Origin: CALKXV01 sp965228905
GTDB lineage: Bacteria > Pseudomonadota > Alphaproteobacteria > Rhodobacterales > Rhodobacteraceae
DNA length: 64,000 nucleotides
Direction: 5' to 3'
Assembly: GCA_965228905.1 (NCBI GenBank)
Contig: CBDDII010000002.1
Location: 1,178,001 to 1,242,000 of the forward strand
This document shows, one piece after another, positions 44,101 to 51,983 of the stretch. The translations under genes were made by a program, and so were the position numbers. How positions within the stretch are numbered: the first letter of the stretch is position 1; the number at the start of each line of letters is the position of its first letter. The notes under the pieces were generated by a model. The model saw nothing but the letters and a program-made list of their open reading frames with translations. It ran no database searches and had not been told where the DNA came from.

Positions 44101-44551
44101 GCATTCCCGAGGATCCGTCAGCGCCGGTGCCGGACAGGATAACCGAGGCGGCGCGCGGCCCCTGAATGTTGGCCAGCGAGACGAAAAAGCTGTCGATGGG
44201 GCGGCGCAACCCGCGCGGTTCGTCGAACTTGTCCAGCCTAAGCTTGCTGCCTTCCATCCGCAGGCTGGCACCGGGTGGAATGACGTGCAGCGTGTCAGGG
44301 CTTAGATCATCTCCGTCTTCTATCTGACGCACCGGCAGTTTGGTCTTGCGCGACAAAAGCTCGGCCATCAGGCTTTCGTGGTTGGGATCAAGATGCAGGA
44401 CCAGCACATAGGCGATGCCCGTATCGAGGGACGCATCGTGAAACATCTCGGTGACAGCTTCGAGCCCACCGGCGGAGGCGCCGATGCCGACAACCGGGAA
44501 ATCCAGTTCAGGCTCGAACAGGTCTGGCGCACTGGTTTCTGCAAAATTCAT
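41117..44551 (-). CDS. CheB/CheR-PAS-HWE sensor histidine kinase fusion
   Basis: This 1144-residue cytoplasmic protein has five parts. A CheB methylesterase domain (about 20-200) keeps its triad S26, H53, D145. A CheR methyltransferase (about 215-480) has the SAM motif VPGCSSGQEAYS. A coiled coil (about 640-715) has repeating NEEL units, and PAS domains fall at about 715-830 and 840-955. A HWE/HisKA_2-type kinase follows with EMSHRVKNLF (H964) and a C-terminal ATPase domain. Such fusions act in stress or general signalling rather than chemotaxis. ATG 44551 (MNFAETS) has GGGTG at 8 nt; ATG 44581 lacks a site. The adjacent response regulator is the likely target. Confidence 0.9.
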   Translation of the reverse strand: MNFAETSAPDLFEPELDFPVVGIGASAGGLEAVTEMFHDASLDTGIAYVLVLHLDPNHESLMAELLSRKTKLPVRQIEDGDDLSPDTLHVIPPGASLRMEGSKLRLDKFDEPRGLRRPIDSFFVSLANIQGPRAASVILSGTGADGSSGMRMIKEMGGICVAQSPEEARYDGMPHAAIATELIDYTLTAKEIVARLQAYFSGKLYPDLPESPDEMEEKLQRVLRILLEDLGHDFSGYKRATIFRRLERRLQVLEYTNIDDYATYLSHNPSERRLLFQDFLINVTAFFRDLDSFERLQKHAIAPLVRDAKEGDEVRIWVPGCSSGQEAYSIAMLVHEACKKHGKKPVVQIFATDIDEKVIQIARNAQYPMSSLKELPARFQEEYTIGQDGQFEMVPAIRDMVRFSIHSLIKDAPFSKVDLISCRNLLIYLDEKMQHDVLPIFHFSLRPGGMLFLGSSENVTRRSELYDSVDPRSRLFQRRETAQRGHIMLPLGQSRESRNSINTKMAHDDDFPNSKGLDVTNTTIYDQYAPPFVRVSTDGRIIHSSGDLSLFLMSRPGDERHIFALAREGIREQVMPLLADAQRDNRRIALKDIEVPSPFGMQQTDIIAHPFKDGTVALIFIARERLKQKVDEFAVTPASRDQRIADLQEQLQATQLLLKTKIEEVETTNEELKSSNEEMMSMNEELQSSNEELTTANEELKNKIDELSIANADLDNFMQASELIMVVLDRALRIRHLTRAAKNVLPLREDDRGRRITEFHIQFRDFDLPQAIDTVFKSGETVEQSVTSEDGEHHYLLRVVPYFFGDGSVEGTSITLVDVTELVNLRDDLHIKSERLRLALEAGRMGMAELDVETDLVTADALCAAHLGLDGPGEYSREAMRKNVHSETLAAAEGVVDHAAAEDKDYEIVARILTDGPEDRWLRTRGIPHRSSSGAKKVISAMIDISQEHLDQERQEMLVQEMSHRVKNLFAVVGSIIASAPKENRECETFADSMLSRVNALSHAYELARKQGPINGVNWSDLLNRILTPHANNQKIEASGPETFISPDMLTTLTLFFHELTTNALKYGALSLPEGSLKVKWSVDDDNHMDLTWSETLPDFRLKDEIVPGFGNKLMAMAVQQLHGEYSQDFTENGLDMHLRFKLD

Positions 44552-44780
44552 GCGATTCACCCAAGGGTTAACGATTGGCAAATGCTACAACTCAGAGACG
44601 ATGATCGCCAGATTTTTTTCAGGCCTGCTAATGGCTGCTGGAGGTTGCATTACCTGCGCTTACTTGTGCCGCCAGCACGGGGCTTCTTGTATTCCGGGGC
44701 GGAGATGACGATGGTCTCACCGAAAGAGGCGGGCCACGTCCCAATGCAAAACGTTTGAGTGGAACTGCGAGGTTGAAGCT

Positions 44781-45593
44781 ATGAGCGACGACAGGAACTC
44801 CCCGGCAGACTGGTGGCGCACGTCGATCATCGACATGGCGCCGGGCCGGATCGCGTTTCGTGGTCGTCCGATCGAGGAGTTGATCGGCAACGTCGGGTTC
44901 GGCCAGATGATCTGGCTGATGACGCGGGGGGATCTGCCCAGTGCGGAACAGGCGGCCTTGTTGGAATGCGCGCTGGTCGCCGGTGTCGACCATGGCCCGC
45001 AAGCGCCGTCGATTGCCGCGGCGCGGATGGCGGCGACCTGCGGCGTGGGGCTGAACAACGTGATGGCGACCGGGGTCAACATGCTGGGCGACGTGCATGG
45101 CGGGGCAGGCGAACAATGCGCGGAATTGTATCTGGATATCGCGGCCCGGATCGACGCGGGCGCGGCTTTGGCGGTGGCCGTGGATGAAGGGCTTAGGGAC
45201 TGGCGGACGCGTTACGGAAAGATCGTTTCGGGGTTCGGGCACAGGTTTCACAAGCCGGTCGATCCCCGTGCCCCGCGCCTGATGGCGCTTGTGCGCGAGG
45301 CGGCGTCGGACGGCATCGTGACAGGGCGTTACGCCGAGATCGGCGAGGCAGTTCAGGCGCGCATCGGCGAAGAGCGCGGCAGCGCGATTGCCATGAACAT
45401 CGACGGCGCAACCGCCGTTATCTTTTGCGAATTGGGCTTTCCGCCGCCCCTGTCGCGCGGGTTGTTCTGCCTGTCACGCTCGGTCGGGATCCTCGCGCAC
45501 GGCTGGGAGCAGATGCAGCAGGGCGGGCGAAACAAGGGGCCGATGCCGCCCGCGATCCTGCCCGCCTATGATCCTCCCGAGGCCGAAAGCTAG
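44781..45593 (+). CDS. Short citrate synthase family protein (citryl-CoA lyase-like)
   Basis: At 270 residues it is much shorter than citrate synthase (about 430) but keeps the catalytic set: His in DVHGGAGEQ, His in GFGHRFHKPVDPRAPRL and Asp in NIDGATAVI. This size class is usually annotated citryl-CoA lyase and is thought to cleave or form a citryl-CoA-like thioester. AGGTT precedes the ATG weakly. It is divergent from the kinase gene across a 229-nt gap that holds only a doubtful 35-residue frame (44601-44708). It overlaps nothing. Confidence 0.78.
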   Translation: MSDDRNSPADWWRTSIIDMAPGRIAFRGRPIEELIGNVGFGQMIWLMTRGDLPSAEQAALLECALVAGVDHGPQAPSIAAARMAATCGVGLNNVMATGVNMLGDVHGGAGEQCAELYLDIAARIDAGAALAVAVDEGLRDWRTRYGKIVSGFGHRFHKPVDPRAPRLMALVREAASDGIVTGRYAEIGEAVQARIGEERGSAIAMNIDGATAVIFCELGFPPPLSRGLFCLSRSVGILAHGWEQMQQGGRNKGPMPPAILPAYDPPEAES

Positions 45594-45596
45594 GCT

Positions 45597-46235
45597 TCAG
45601 GGCATTGGGATGTCTGTCACGTATTTCGGCACCTGATATCCGCGCTGAACTGCCGGACGCTCGGCAATCCGGATGTACCAGTCACGCACGTTCGGAAATT
45701 CACCAAGGTCGATTTCCTGCCATTCGAACCGGGAAATCCAGGGCCATGTGGCCATGTCGGCAATCGAGTATTCGCCGCGTCCTTGCCCGGCGATGAAGTC
45801 GCGCCCTTCCAGTCGGCGGTCCAGCACGCCGTACAGGCGGCGCGCCTCTTTTGAATAGCGTTCCTCGGCATATTCGGATTTGCCGCGATTGTATTTGACG
45901 AAGTGATGCACCTGACCCAGCATCGGGCCGACCCCGCCCATCTGCCACATCAGCCATTCGATGGCGCGCCACTTCTCGTCGCCTTCGGGCAGGAAACGGC
46001 CGTGCTTTTCGGCGAGGTAGAGCATGATTGCCCCGGTTTCCATCATCTGGATGCCGGTGTCGCGATCCACGATGGCCGGGATGCGGTTGTTCGGCGCGAT
46101 CTTCAGGAAGTCGGGCGCGAATTGTTCGTCCTTGGTGATGTCGACGGCATGGGCGGTGTAGGGCACGCCCAGTTCTTCCAGCATGATCGAGACCTTGCGG
46201 CCATTGGGGGTGGTCCAGGTGTATAGGTCTATCAC
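45597..46235 (-). CDS. Glutathione S-transferase (YfcG/YghU, nu-class type)
   Basis: This 212-residue protein has an N-terminal thioredoxin-like domain with YTWTTPNGRKVSIMLEELG (about 4-22) and NNRIPAIVD, and a C-terminal helical domain. TTPNGRKV is the nu-class GST signature, where Thr/Asn bind glutathione and disulfide reductase activity is usual. I chose GTG 46235 because the family starts MIDLYTW and no ATG is near; an in-frame ATG at 46307 would add 24 unlike residues. It ends 4 nt from the convergent citryl-CoA lyase-like gene. Confidence 0.85.
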   Translation of the reverse strand: MIDLYTWTTPNGRKVSIMLEELGVPYTAHAVDITKDEQFAPDFLKIAPNNRIPAIVDRDTGIQMMETGAIMLYLAEKHGRFLPEGDEKWRAIEWLMWQMGGVGPMLGQVHHFVKYNRGKSEYAEERYSKEARRLYGVLDRRLEGRDFIAGQGRGEYSIADMATWPWISRFEWQEIDLGEFPNVRDWYIRIAERPAVQRGYQVPKYVTDIPMP

Positions 46236-46383
46236 GGTCGGGGTGCTCTTTCGTCGGTTGCTCGGGATTTCTGGCGGCAAGAGACGAAAGGCGGCGGGGG
46301 AAGTCAATAAACCTGTTTCAATTGCCCGGCGGGCTTGTGTATCGGTTTGCGGGCATCACTGCGCAGGACAGGAAAGAGTGACG

Positions 46384-47292
46384 ATGACAAAGGCAATCCG
46401 GGGAATTTACGCAGCGGCGGTGTCGCCATTTGACAAGGACGGGGCGCTCGATACCGCGAAACTGGTGGCCTATTGTCAGTATCTGGTCAACGAAGGCGGC
46501 TGCGACGGGGTTGCGCCGACGGGGACGACGGGCGAGGGCAACTCGATCTCGTTCCGCCAGAAAATGGAACTGGCGGCGGCCTTTGGCGAAGCGGGGTTCG
46601 ATCCCGCCCGCGCGATCTTCGGCACCGGGGCATGCGCAACGCAGGATGCAATTGATCTATCGAAAGCCGCGCTGGATGCCGGGTTTCCGAACGTGCTGGT
46701 CCTGCCGCCATTCTATTACAAGACCCCGAGCGACGAGGGCATCTATCGCTATTTCGCGCAACTGATCGAGGCGATCGGAGATGACCGGTTGCGGGTCTAC
46801 CTGTACCACTTCCCGCAGATGTCGGCCGTGCCGATCCCGGTGGATGTGGCGGTGCGGTTGAAAAAGGACTTCGGCCCGGTAATTGCGGGCCTGAAGGATT
46901 CCAGCGGCGACATGGCGCAATCCCTGGCCTTTGCAAAGGCGACCGGCGGTGTAGAGGCGGATTTCGATGTCTACCCGTCCAGCGAGGCCTTCCTGTTCGA
47001 AGGGTTGGAAGGCGGCTGTGCGGGCATCATCTCGGGTTCGACAAACGCCTTTGCGAATTACGTCCAGAAGGGACGCAGCGCGGGGGCTGACAGCGAGGCC
47101 TTCCAACTGGTGAAAGACGCCCGCGCTGTGGCGTCGAAGTATCCGTTGATGGCGGCGATGAAACAGGTCGAAGCCTGGCGGACGGGGGACGAAGGCTGGA
47201 CACGGATGGCCCCGCCGCTTGTGCCTTTGAGCGAGGCGCAAAAGGCGGACCTTCGCGCGGATCTGGATGCGCTGAAAGGACGGGCGGGCTAG
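46384..47292 (+). CDS. Dihydrodipicolinate synthase/N-acetylneuraminate lyase family aldolase
   Basis: This 302-residue class I aldolase has GTTGEGNS, the catalytic Tyr in YLYHFPQMS and the Schiff-base lysine in IAGLKDSSGD. It cleaves or condenses pyruvate with an aldehyde. The sequence is not close to biosynthetic DapA, so a sugar-acid or keto-acid substrate is more likely. GGAAAGAG precedes the ATG. It is convergent with the BKACE gene (10-nt gap), which may act in the same catabolic context. Confidence 0.82.
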   Translation: MTKAIRGIYAAAVSPFDKDGALDTAKLVAYCQYLVNEGGCDGVAPTGTTGEGNSISFRQKMELAAAFGEAGFDPARAIFGTGACATQDAIDLSKAALDAGFPNVLVLPPFYYKTPSDEGIYRYFAQLIEAIGDDRLRVYLYHFPQMSAVPIPVDVAVRLKKDFGPVIAGLKDSSGDMAQSLAFAKATGGVEADFDVYPSSEAFLFEGLEGGCAGIISGSTNAFANYVQKGRSAGADSEAFQLVKDARAVASKYPLMAAMKQVEAWRTGDEGWTRMAPPLVPLSEAQKADLRADLDALKGRAG

Positions 47293-47302
47293 GCCGTTTC
47301 GA

Positions 47303-48079
47303 TTACGGGCCTGTGGCGGCGACAACCTCCGCCACACGCTCGGCATTGTCGCGGGCAAGTGAACCGTCCGCGTTCCAGAGCGAGTTTTCGAACCCCACGC
47401 GCATCTTTCCACCCCGGCGGGCTGCTTCGGTAAGGCAGGCGGTTTCGGAAGAGCCGAAGGCGCAGAGCATCCAGTCGAAGGTGAGGTCGGTGTTGGCGCC
47501 GAGCAGGTCAGTGAACCCGTCAAGATCGGCCGGGCGCGGTAAGGCGCTGCCGGTGTAAGAGCCAAGCACGAATTGCATCTGGTGGTGGCGTCCGGGGATC
47601 GTGCCGTTGTCGATGCATTCGAGGAACCAGCGCAGTTCTTCGGGCGTATAGACGATGTGCTGTATCGCGACGTTTTCGGCCAACGCCCAGCCGTAGAAAT
47701 CCCGCGCCGCTTGAATTTCGGCAGGGTCCGGGATCATTTCGCGCAGGGCGACGGAAACCGAGGCCGGGCGCAATTCGCGCACCATCGCCTGTTGTTCCGG
47801 CGCGGTGTAGCGCCCCGCCGCCTCGCTTGTGACTTGCAGGAAAAAGCCGGGGGCGGCTTCGGAAATCGCGGCCAGTGTTTCGCGGTAAAGCCCGCAATCC
47901 AGTGAGTGCAGGCCATCCTTGTCGCGGACATGGATGTGGATGCCGGTGGCGCCAGCCTTACGGCAGGCGAGAGCGGTTTCCACGATCTCGGGCAATGTGA
48001 TGGGGAGCGCGGCGTGGTCGGCCTTGGTGCGGCGTGCGCCGTTCGGGGCGACCATCAGGTGCGGCAGTTCGGCAGTCAT
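47303..48079 (-). CDS. Beta-keto acid cleavage enzyme (BKACE, DUF849)
   Basis: The enzyme condenses a beta-keto acid with acetyl-CoA and cleaves it, as in 3-keto-5-aminohexanoate breakdown. The 258-residue TIM barrel has the zinc site GIHIHVRDKDG, APNGARRTKADH at the N-terminus and MRVGFENSLW near the end. It is somewhat shorter than the roughly 300-residue type. It is coupled to waaA by an ATGA overlap at 48076-48079, an odd pairing of catabolism with LPS synthesis. Confidence 0.85.
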   Translation of the reverse strand: MTAELPHLMVAPNGARRTKADHAALPITLPEIVETALACRKAGATGIHIHVRDKDGLHSLDCGLYRETLAAISEAAPGFFLQVTSEAAGRYTAPEQQAMVRELRPASVSVALREMIPDPAEIQAARDFYGWALAENVAIQHIVYTPEELRWFLECIDNGTIPGRHHQMQFVLGSYTGSALPRPADLDGFTDLLGANTDLTFDWMLCAFGSSETACLTEAARRGGKMRVGFENSLWNADGSLARDNAERVAEVVAATGP

Positions 48080-49386
48080 TTCGGACCTTTGGGAAGGAAA
48101 TTCATCACGAGGTCGAGGGTGCGGGCCACTGCGCCGCCGTGGCGGTCGTATTCCCGCGTTGCCCCGGCCTGCATGGCGGCGAGGGTGCCGGCGTTTGCAA
48201 AGAGGTCGGTGAGGGCCTGTGTCAGGGCGTTTGCGTCCGCGACCTCGCGCGCGCCGCCGGTAGCCTGCAATGCCTGATAGGCGGCGGCGAAGTTTTCCAC
48301 ATGGGGGCCGTGCAGGATGGCCGTGTTCAGGGCGGCGGGTTCATAGGGCGTGTGCCCGCCTGGGCCGGGCAGGAGCGAGCCGCCGACAAGGGCAACCGGC
48401 ACCGCGCCGTAAACCGCGCCCGTGTCGCCGAAGCTGTCGACCAGATGGACCTTGGTATCGGGTGCGGGCGTTTCGCCGGAGCTGTGGCGGGTAAAGGGCA
48501 GGGCGCGATCCTGCAAGAGCGTGGCGATTGCATCGCCCCGGTTCGGGTGGCGCGGCACAAGCACCAGAAGCGGTTGGTCGGGCAGGGCGGCATGGGCGTC
48601 GAGGATGATTTCATCCTCGCCCGGGTGGGTCGAAACGGCGGCCCAGACCGGGCGGTCCTGCGCGACTTGGGTGACCGAAGCGCGAAGGGCGGCATCGCCC
48701 GGCGGCAGGTCCACTTCGGCCTTGAGGTTGCCGGGGGAGATGACGCGGTCGGGATCGAGGCCAAGGCCGACAAGGCTGCTTGCGATCTCGTCAGACTGGG
48801 CGGTGACAAGGCGCATCGGGGCAAGAAGGGCGGCGTAGAGGCGCGGAAATCGCGCCCGGCTGTTCGAGGCGCGGGCGTTCAACAGGGCCATGGGTGTGCC
48901 GCGCCGCATCAGGGCCAGAACGAGCCTGGGCCAAAGATCGCCTTCGACAAAGAGCGCGGCGTCGGGGGACCAGTGGGTCAGAAAGCCTTCGACCGCGCTT
49001 TCGGTGTCGACGGGTAGGAACTGGTGCAAGGCTTCGGGCAGGCGTTTTGCGGTCGTTTCCGCGCCGCCCTGCGTTGATGTGGTGACAAGCACTTGCGACT
49101 GCGTACGTTCTTGCAACGCGCGAACAAAGGCGACGACGGACACGATTTCCCCGACCGAGGCGGCATGAACCCAGATCAGAGGGCCGTCGGGGCGTGGCAG
49201 ACTGGGCTGGCCGAAGCGTTCGCGCAGGCGGACGTCGTCGCCGCCTTGCTTTACGTGCGCGCGGCGGGCGAGACGGCGCAGCAGGCCGGGGCACAGGCCA
49301 GAAAGGCCCAGCCAGAGACGCAGCAGAAAGGGCCGGGGGGCCGGAGCTTGGGTGCCTGGGGGCGGAGGGCCTGAACCGTTGCGCAT
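48076..49386 (-). CDS. waaA: 3-deoxy-D-manno-octulosonic acid transferase WaaA
   Basis: WaaA adds KDO to lipid IVA at the inner membrane. The 436-residue protein has an N-terminal membrane anchor region (about 20-40), WVHAASVGEI with the catalytic glutamate, LFVEGDLWPRLV, ARASNSRARF, STHPGEDEIIL and GGSLLPGPGGHTPYEPAALN, the GT30 signatures. ATG 49386 has AGAGAAG upstream; an in-frame ATG at 49416 is an alternative. It leads a minus-strand gene pair with BKACE and sits next to other LPS genes. Confidence 0.93.
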   Translation of the reverse strand: MRNGSGPPPPGTQAPAPRPFLLRLWLGLSGLCPGLLRRLARRAHVKQGGDDVRLRERFGQPSLPRPDGPLIWVHAASVGEIVSVVAFVRALQERTQSQVLVTTSTQGGAETTAKRLPEALHQFLPVDTESAVEGFLTHWSPDAALFVEGDLWPRLVLALMRRGTPMALLNARASNSRARFPRLYAALLAPMRLVTAQSDEIASSLVGLGLDPDRVISPGNLKAEVDLPPGDAALRASVTQVAQDRPVWAAVSTHPGEDEIILDAHAALPDQPLLVLVPRHPNRGDAIATLLQDRALPFTRHSSGETPAPDTKVHLVDSFGDTGAVYGAVPVALVGGSLLPGPGGHTPYEPAALNTAILHGPHVENFAAAYQALQATGGAREVADANALTQALTDLFANAGTLAAMQAGATREYDRHGGAVARTLDLVMNFLPKGPK

Positions 49387-49461
49387 GGGGGCTTCTCTAG
49401 CACGGCTGTCGGTCAATGGCTTTGCAAATTCCGCGCCGCGTCCGTCGCATAGATTCGCTGG

Positions 49462-50283
49462 TCACTCCAGCGGGCGACCGCGCCAGTCGCGCAGGGGGCC
49501 GATCGCCTCGACCGTTTCGCGCCCGCCGTTTGACAACCAGTAGTCGCGGAAATACGGCACCGGGCCGCGCCCGGAACGCCAGAAATCGCCCCAGGCCTGG
49601 TTTTTCTCGGGGACAAGCTCGGCCGGTCGCGGTCGGCCATGAAAGGCGAGGATTTTGGTGCCTGCCGGTGGGTTGCGCGGTGGCAGAAACCGGTTGAGTA
49701 TCGGGGCCTGCATCAGGTGGCGCTTGAAGGAAATGACCCAAGGGTCGGGCCAGAAGGCGACATCATCGTGATGCTTCCACATGAATCGCTGGTCGTTCCG
49801 GATGGTGGTCGTCCAATGCTCCGGCTTCGACATGAATTCTTCGTAGATGTGGGTCAGGCCATCGAAATCGAAGGCGATCACGCCTGACGCGCCCCGGATC
49901 GGGCGGTTGATCTTCAGCCGGTCGATGGGCCGCGCCCATTCCTTGATCATCACCAGCGAACCCTCGTAATCGAACATCGGTGCGAGGTCACCGCAGATCA
50001 TTGAATCGAGGTCGATAAACAGGGCGCGACCGGACAGGTCGTAAAGCGAAGGTTTGAACATCGAAAGCTTGGGCCATGCGCCGAAGCTGAAATTCCCTGG
50101 TTTCAGGCCCATGTCAGGGATCGGCAGCACCTCGACATCCTTTGAGATGCCTTCGCCATCGTCGGTGAAACAGATAAAGCGGTAATCGCCCGTAAGGTGC
50201 TTCCGCACGCCCGAGGCAAGGACATTCACATAGTCCGGGGCATAAGCCTTGCCCCATTTCATGCAAACCACGTTTCGCTGCAT
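49462..50283 (-). CDS. Glycosyltransferase-like protein with DxD motif
   Basis: The 273-residue soluble protein starts VVCMKWGKAYAPDYVNVLASGV and has FICFTDD and the metal motif FIDLDSMI (D91-L-D93), a GT8-like arrangement. Similar proteins in Rhodobacterales are annotated as hypothetical or glycosyl transferase. Its place between waaA and kdkA suggests that it adds a sugar to the LPS core or another surface glycan. The donor is unknown. Confidence 0.7.
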   Translation of the reverse strand: MQRNVVCMKWGKAYAPDYVNVLASGVRKHLTGDYRFICFTDDGEGISKDVEVLPIPDMGLKPGNFSFGAWPKLSMFKPSLYDLSGRALFIDLDSMICGDLAPMFDYEGSLVMIKEWARPIDRLKINRPIRGASGVIAFDFDGLTHIYEEFMSKPEHWTTTIRNDQRFMWKHHDDVAFWPDPWVISFKRHLMQAPILNRFLPPRNPPAGTKILAFHGRPRPAELVPEKNQAWGDFWRSGRGPVPYFRDYWLSNGGRETVEAIGPLRDWRGRPLE

Positions 50284-50412
50284 CTGATCTTCCTTGCGCC
50301 CGATGGTGCGGCACCGTTGCGGCGGTGCTCGGTCTGTTTGTTCGGTCTCGAGTCAATACGTTGAGGTCGGGCGATGCAAGGTCAAAGAGTTGAGCGACCG
50401 GCGCGGGATCGC

Positions 50413-51171
50413 CTAGGCTGGCGCATCCCCATAGCCCGTTTCCAGCGCCATCCAGTCACTTTCCTGAAAGTTCAGGTCGTGGTGCAGGGACTTTTCCTTG
50501 TCGAAAGAGCGTCGGAGGCGGGCAAGGTTGGCGCGGGTCCAATCGCCGGGAGCGCGTTTGCCGGACTTGTCAAAGTCGATCAGCCACGGGGTTTCGTTGT
50601 CGTCCAGCAGGATGTTGCGGCAGTTGAGGTCGGCGTGATGGACATTGAGGTCGTGCATCCGACGGATCTCGGTGCCGATGGCCTGCCAGACTGCATCGCC
50701 GAGCTTGCGGGTTTTCAGGATGTCGGCAAGGGGCAGGGCGTCGGGAATGCGCAGGGTGATCAGGTCCGCGCGATAGAAAGGGCCGAGGTGGATGCAGCGG
50801 GCGGCGACGGGGCGGGCGACGTTAAGACCCGCCGCCAACATGCTTTGAAGAAGCGAAAATTCCTGCATGGCGCGGCTTTTTGCAACCCTGGCCCCGAGGT
50901 AGAGATCGCGGTTGATCCTGCCGATCAGCCCGCCCCGGCGGAAGTGGCGCAGCACCATGTCACGGCCTGAGTGGCGCAGGAAATACGCTTCGCCCCGGCC
51001 CCTGGAACCGCCGTGGATCAGGCCGTTTTCGGCCAGCCAGCCGGGATCGAACAGCCGGGGTTCGAAGGTGTCGAACAGCGTGCTGTCGTACCAGATCTCC
51101 TGGCCTTCCAGTTTCAGTTTTGTCGTGGGCGTTTCGATGATCCGGCTCCGGTCCCAAAGTGTTCGCGGCAA
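50413..51171 (-). CDS. kdkA: 3-deoxy-D-manno-octulosonic acid kinase KdkA
   Basis: KdkA phosphorylates the inner-core KDO of LPS. The 252-residue protein-kinase-fold enzyme has the catalytic loop HADLNCRN (H179, D181, N186), LIDFDKSG with the metal Asp (D199), and an Arg-rich N-terminal lobe with HFRRGGLIGR. The start is unusual: an in-frame stop lies two codons upstream of TTG 51171 and no ATG or GTG exists near the N-terminus. TTG is therefore the only credible start, and no good ribosome site is seen. Confidence 0.85.
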   Translation of the reverse strand: MPRTLWDRSRIIETPTTKLKLEGQEIWYDSTLFDTFEPRLFDPGWLAENGLIHGGSRGRGEAYFLRHSGRDMVLRHFRRGGLIGRINRDLYLGARVAKSRAMQEFSLLQSMLAAGLNVARPVAARCIHLGPFYRADLITLRIPDALPLADILKTRKLGDAVWQAIGTEIRRMHDLNVHHADLNCRNILLDDNETPWLIDFDKSGKRAPGDWTRANLARLRRSFDKEKSLHHDLNFQESDWMALETGYGDAPA

Positions 51172-51206
51172 AGGCTAGTGGATGCCGACCCGGGTATCCA
51201 GATCGT

Positions 51207-51983
51207 TCAGGCCCCGGTGACTTTCTGTTCAAGGTCGATTGCAACGCCGGTCATTGGGGCCGAGGCCTCGGACAGAAGGAAAACGATCTGGCGGGCGCAT
51301 TCTTCCGCCGACAAGAGGCGCCCGAGGGGCAGGTTTTTCGCGGCTTCGTCTGCCCATCCTTCGCCCTTGCCCAGAATTTCGGCCTGCATCCGGTGTTCGG
51401 CCTCGGTCAGAATCCAGCCGAGGTTCAGCCCGTTGACGCGGATGCGGTCGGCAAGATGGGCGTTGGCGGCGTTCTTGGTCAGGGTCAGAAGCGCGCCCTT
51501 GGTGGCCGAATAGATGGCAAGGTTGGGTGCGCCGCAATGGGCGTTCATGGACAGGACGTTGACGATGCTGCCGGGGGATTTGCGGGCTTTCAGGTCGCGG
51601 ATCATGTCTTGCATAAGGAAGAAGGGGGCGCGGGTGTTGACGGAAAAGAGACTGTCCCAGTCGTCCAACGTGCCGTCTTCGAAAGAGGCGCGTGTGGTCA
51701 GGCCTGCGGCGTTGACCAGCGCATCGACCGGGCCAAGGGCGCTTTGGGCGGCCGAAAGGATGGCTTCGGGCGCTGTCACATCCGACAGGTCGAAAGCGCC
51801 GTGGGCGACTTTCGTGCCTTGATCGGCAAGTTCGCCCGCCACGCGGGCGCATCCCGCCTCATCCCGGTCGGTCAGGAACAAGGCACCGACGCCCGAGGCG
51901 GCGAGTTCCACCGCGGTGGCCTTGCCGATGCCGCTGGCGGCCCCTGTCACAAGGGCGGTGCGGTTCTTCATGGTGACGTTCAT
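51207..51983 (-). CDS. SDR family oxidoreductase (catabolic island, minus arm)
   Basis: This 258-residue NAD(P) short-chain dehydrogenase has TGAASGIGKA for the cofactor, NAAGL, the catalytic Tyr/Lys in YSATKGA and Ser/Asn upstream. An acidic residue after the second strand (LTDRDE) favours NAD. It is coupled to the LacI regulator gene by ATGA, so regulator and dehydrogenase are made together, divergent from the oxygenase operon. The substrate is probably a polyol or sugar of the island pathway. Confidence 0.88.
   Translation of the reverse strand: MNVTMKNRTALVTGAASGIGKATAVELAASGVGALFLTDRDEAGCARVAGELADQGTKVAHGAFDLSDVTAPEAILSAAQSALGPVDALVNAAGLTTRASFEDGTLDDWDSLFSVNTRAPFFLMQDMIRDLKARKSPGSIVNVLSMNAHCGAPNLAIYSATKGALLTLTKNAANAHLADRIRVNGLNLGWILTEAEHRMQAEILGKGEGWADEAAKNLPLGRLLSAEECARQIVFLLSEASAPMTGVAIDLEQKVTGA

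Noticed and set aside
44601..44708. A 35-codon frame encoding a hydrophobic, Cys-containing peptide upstream of the citryl-CoA lyase-like gene
   Set aside because: There is no good ribosome site and the gap is a plausible divergent promoter region; there is not enough to call a gene.
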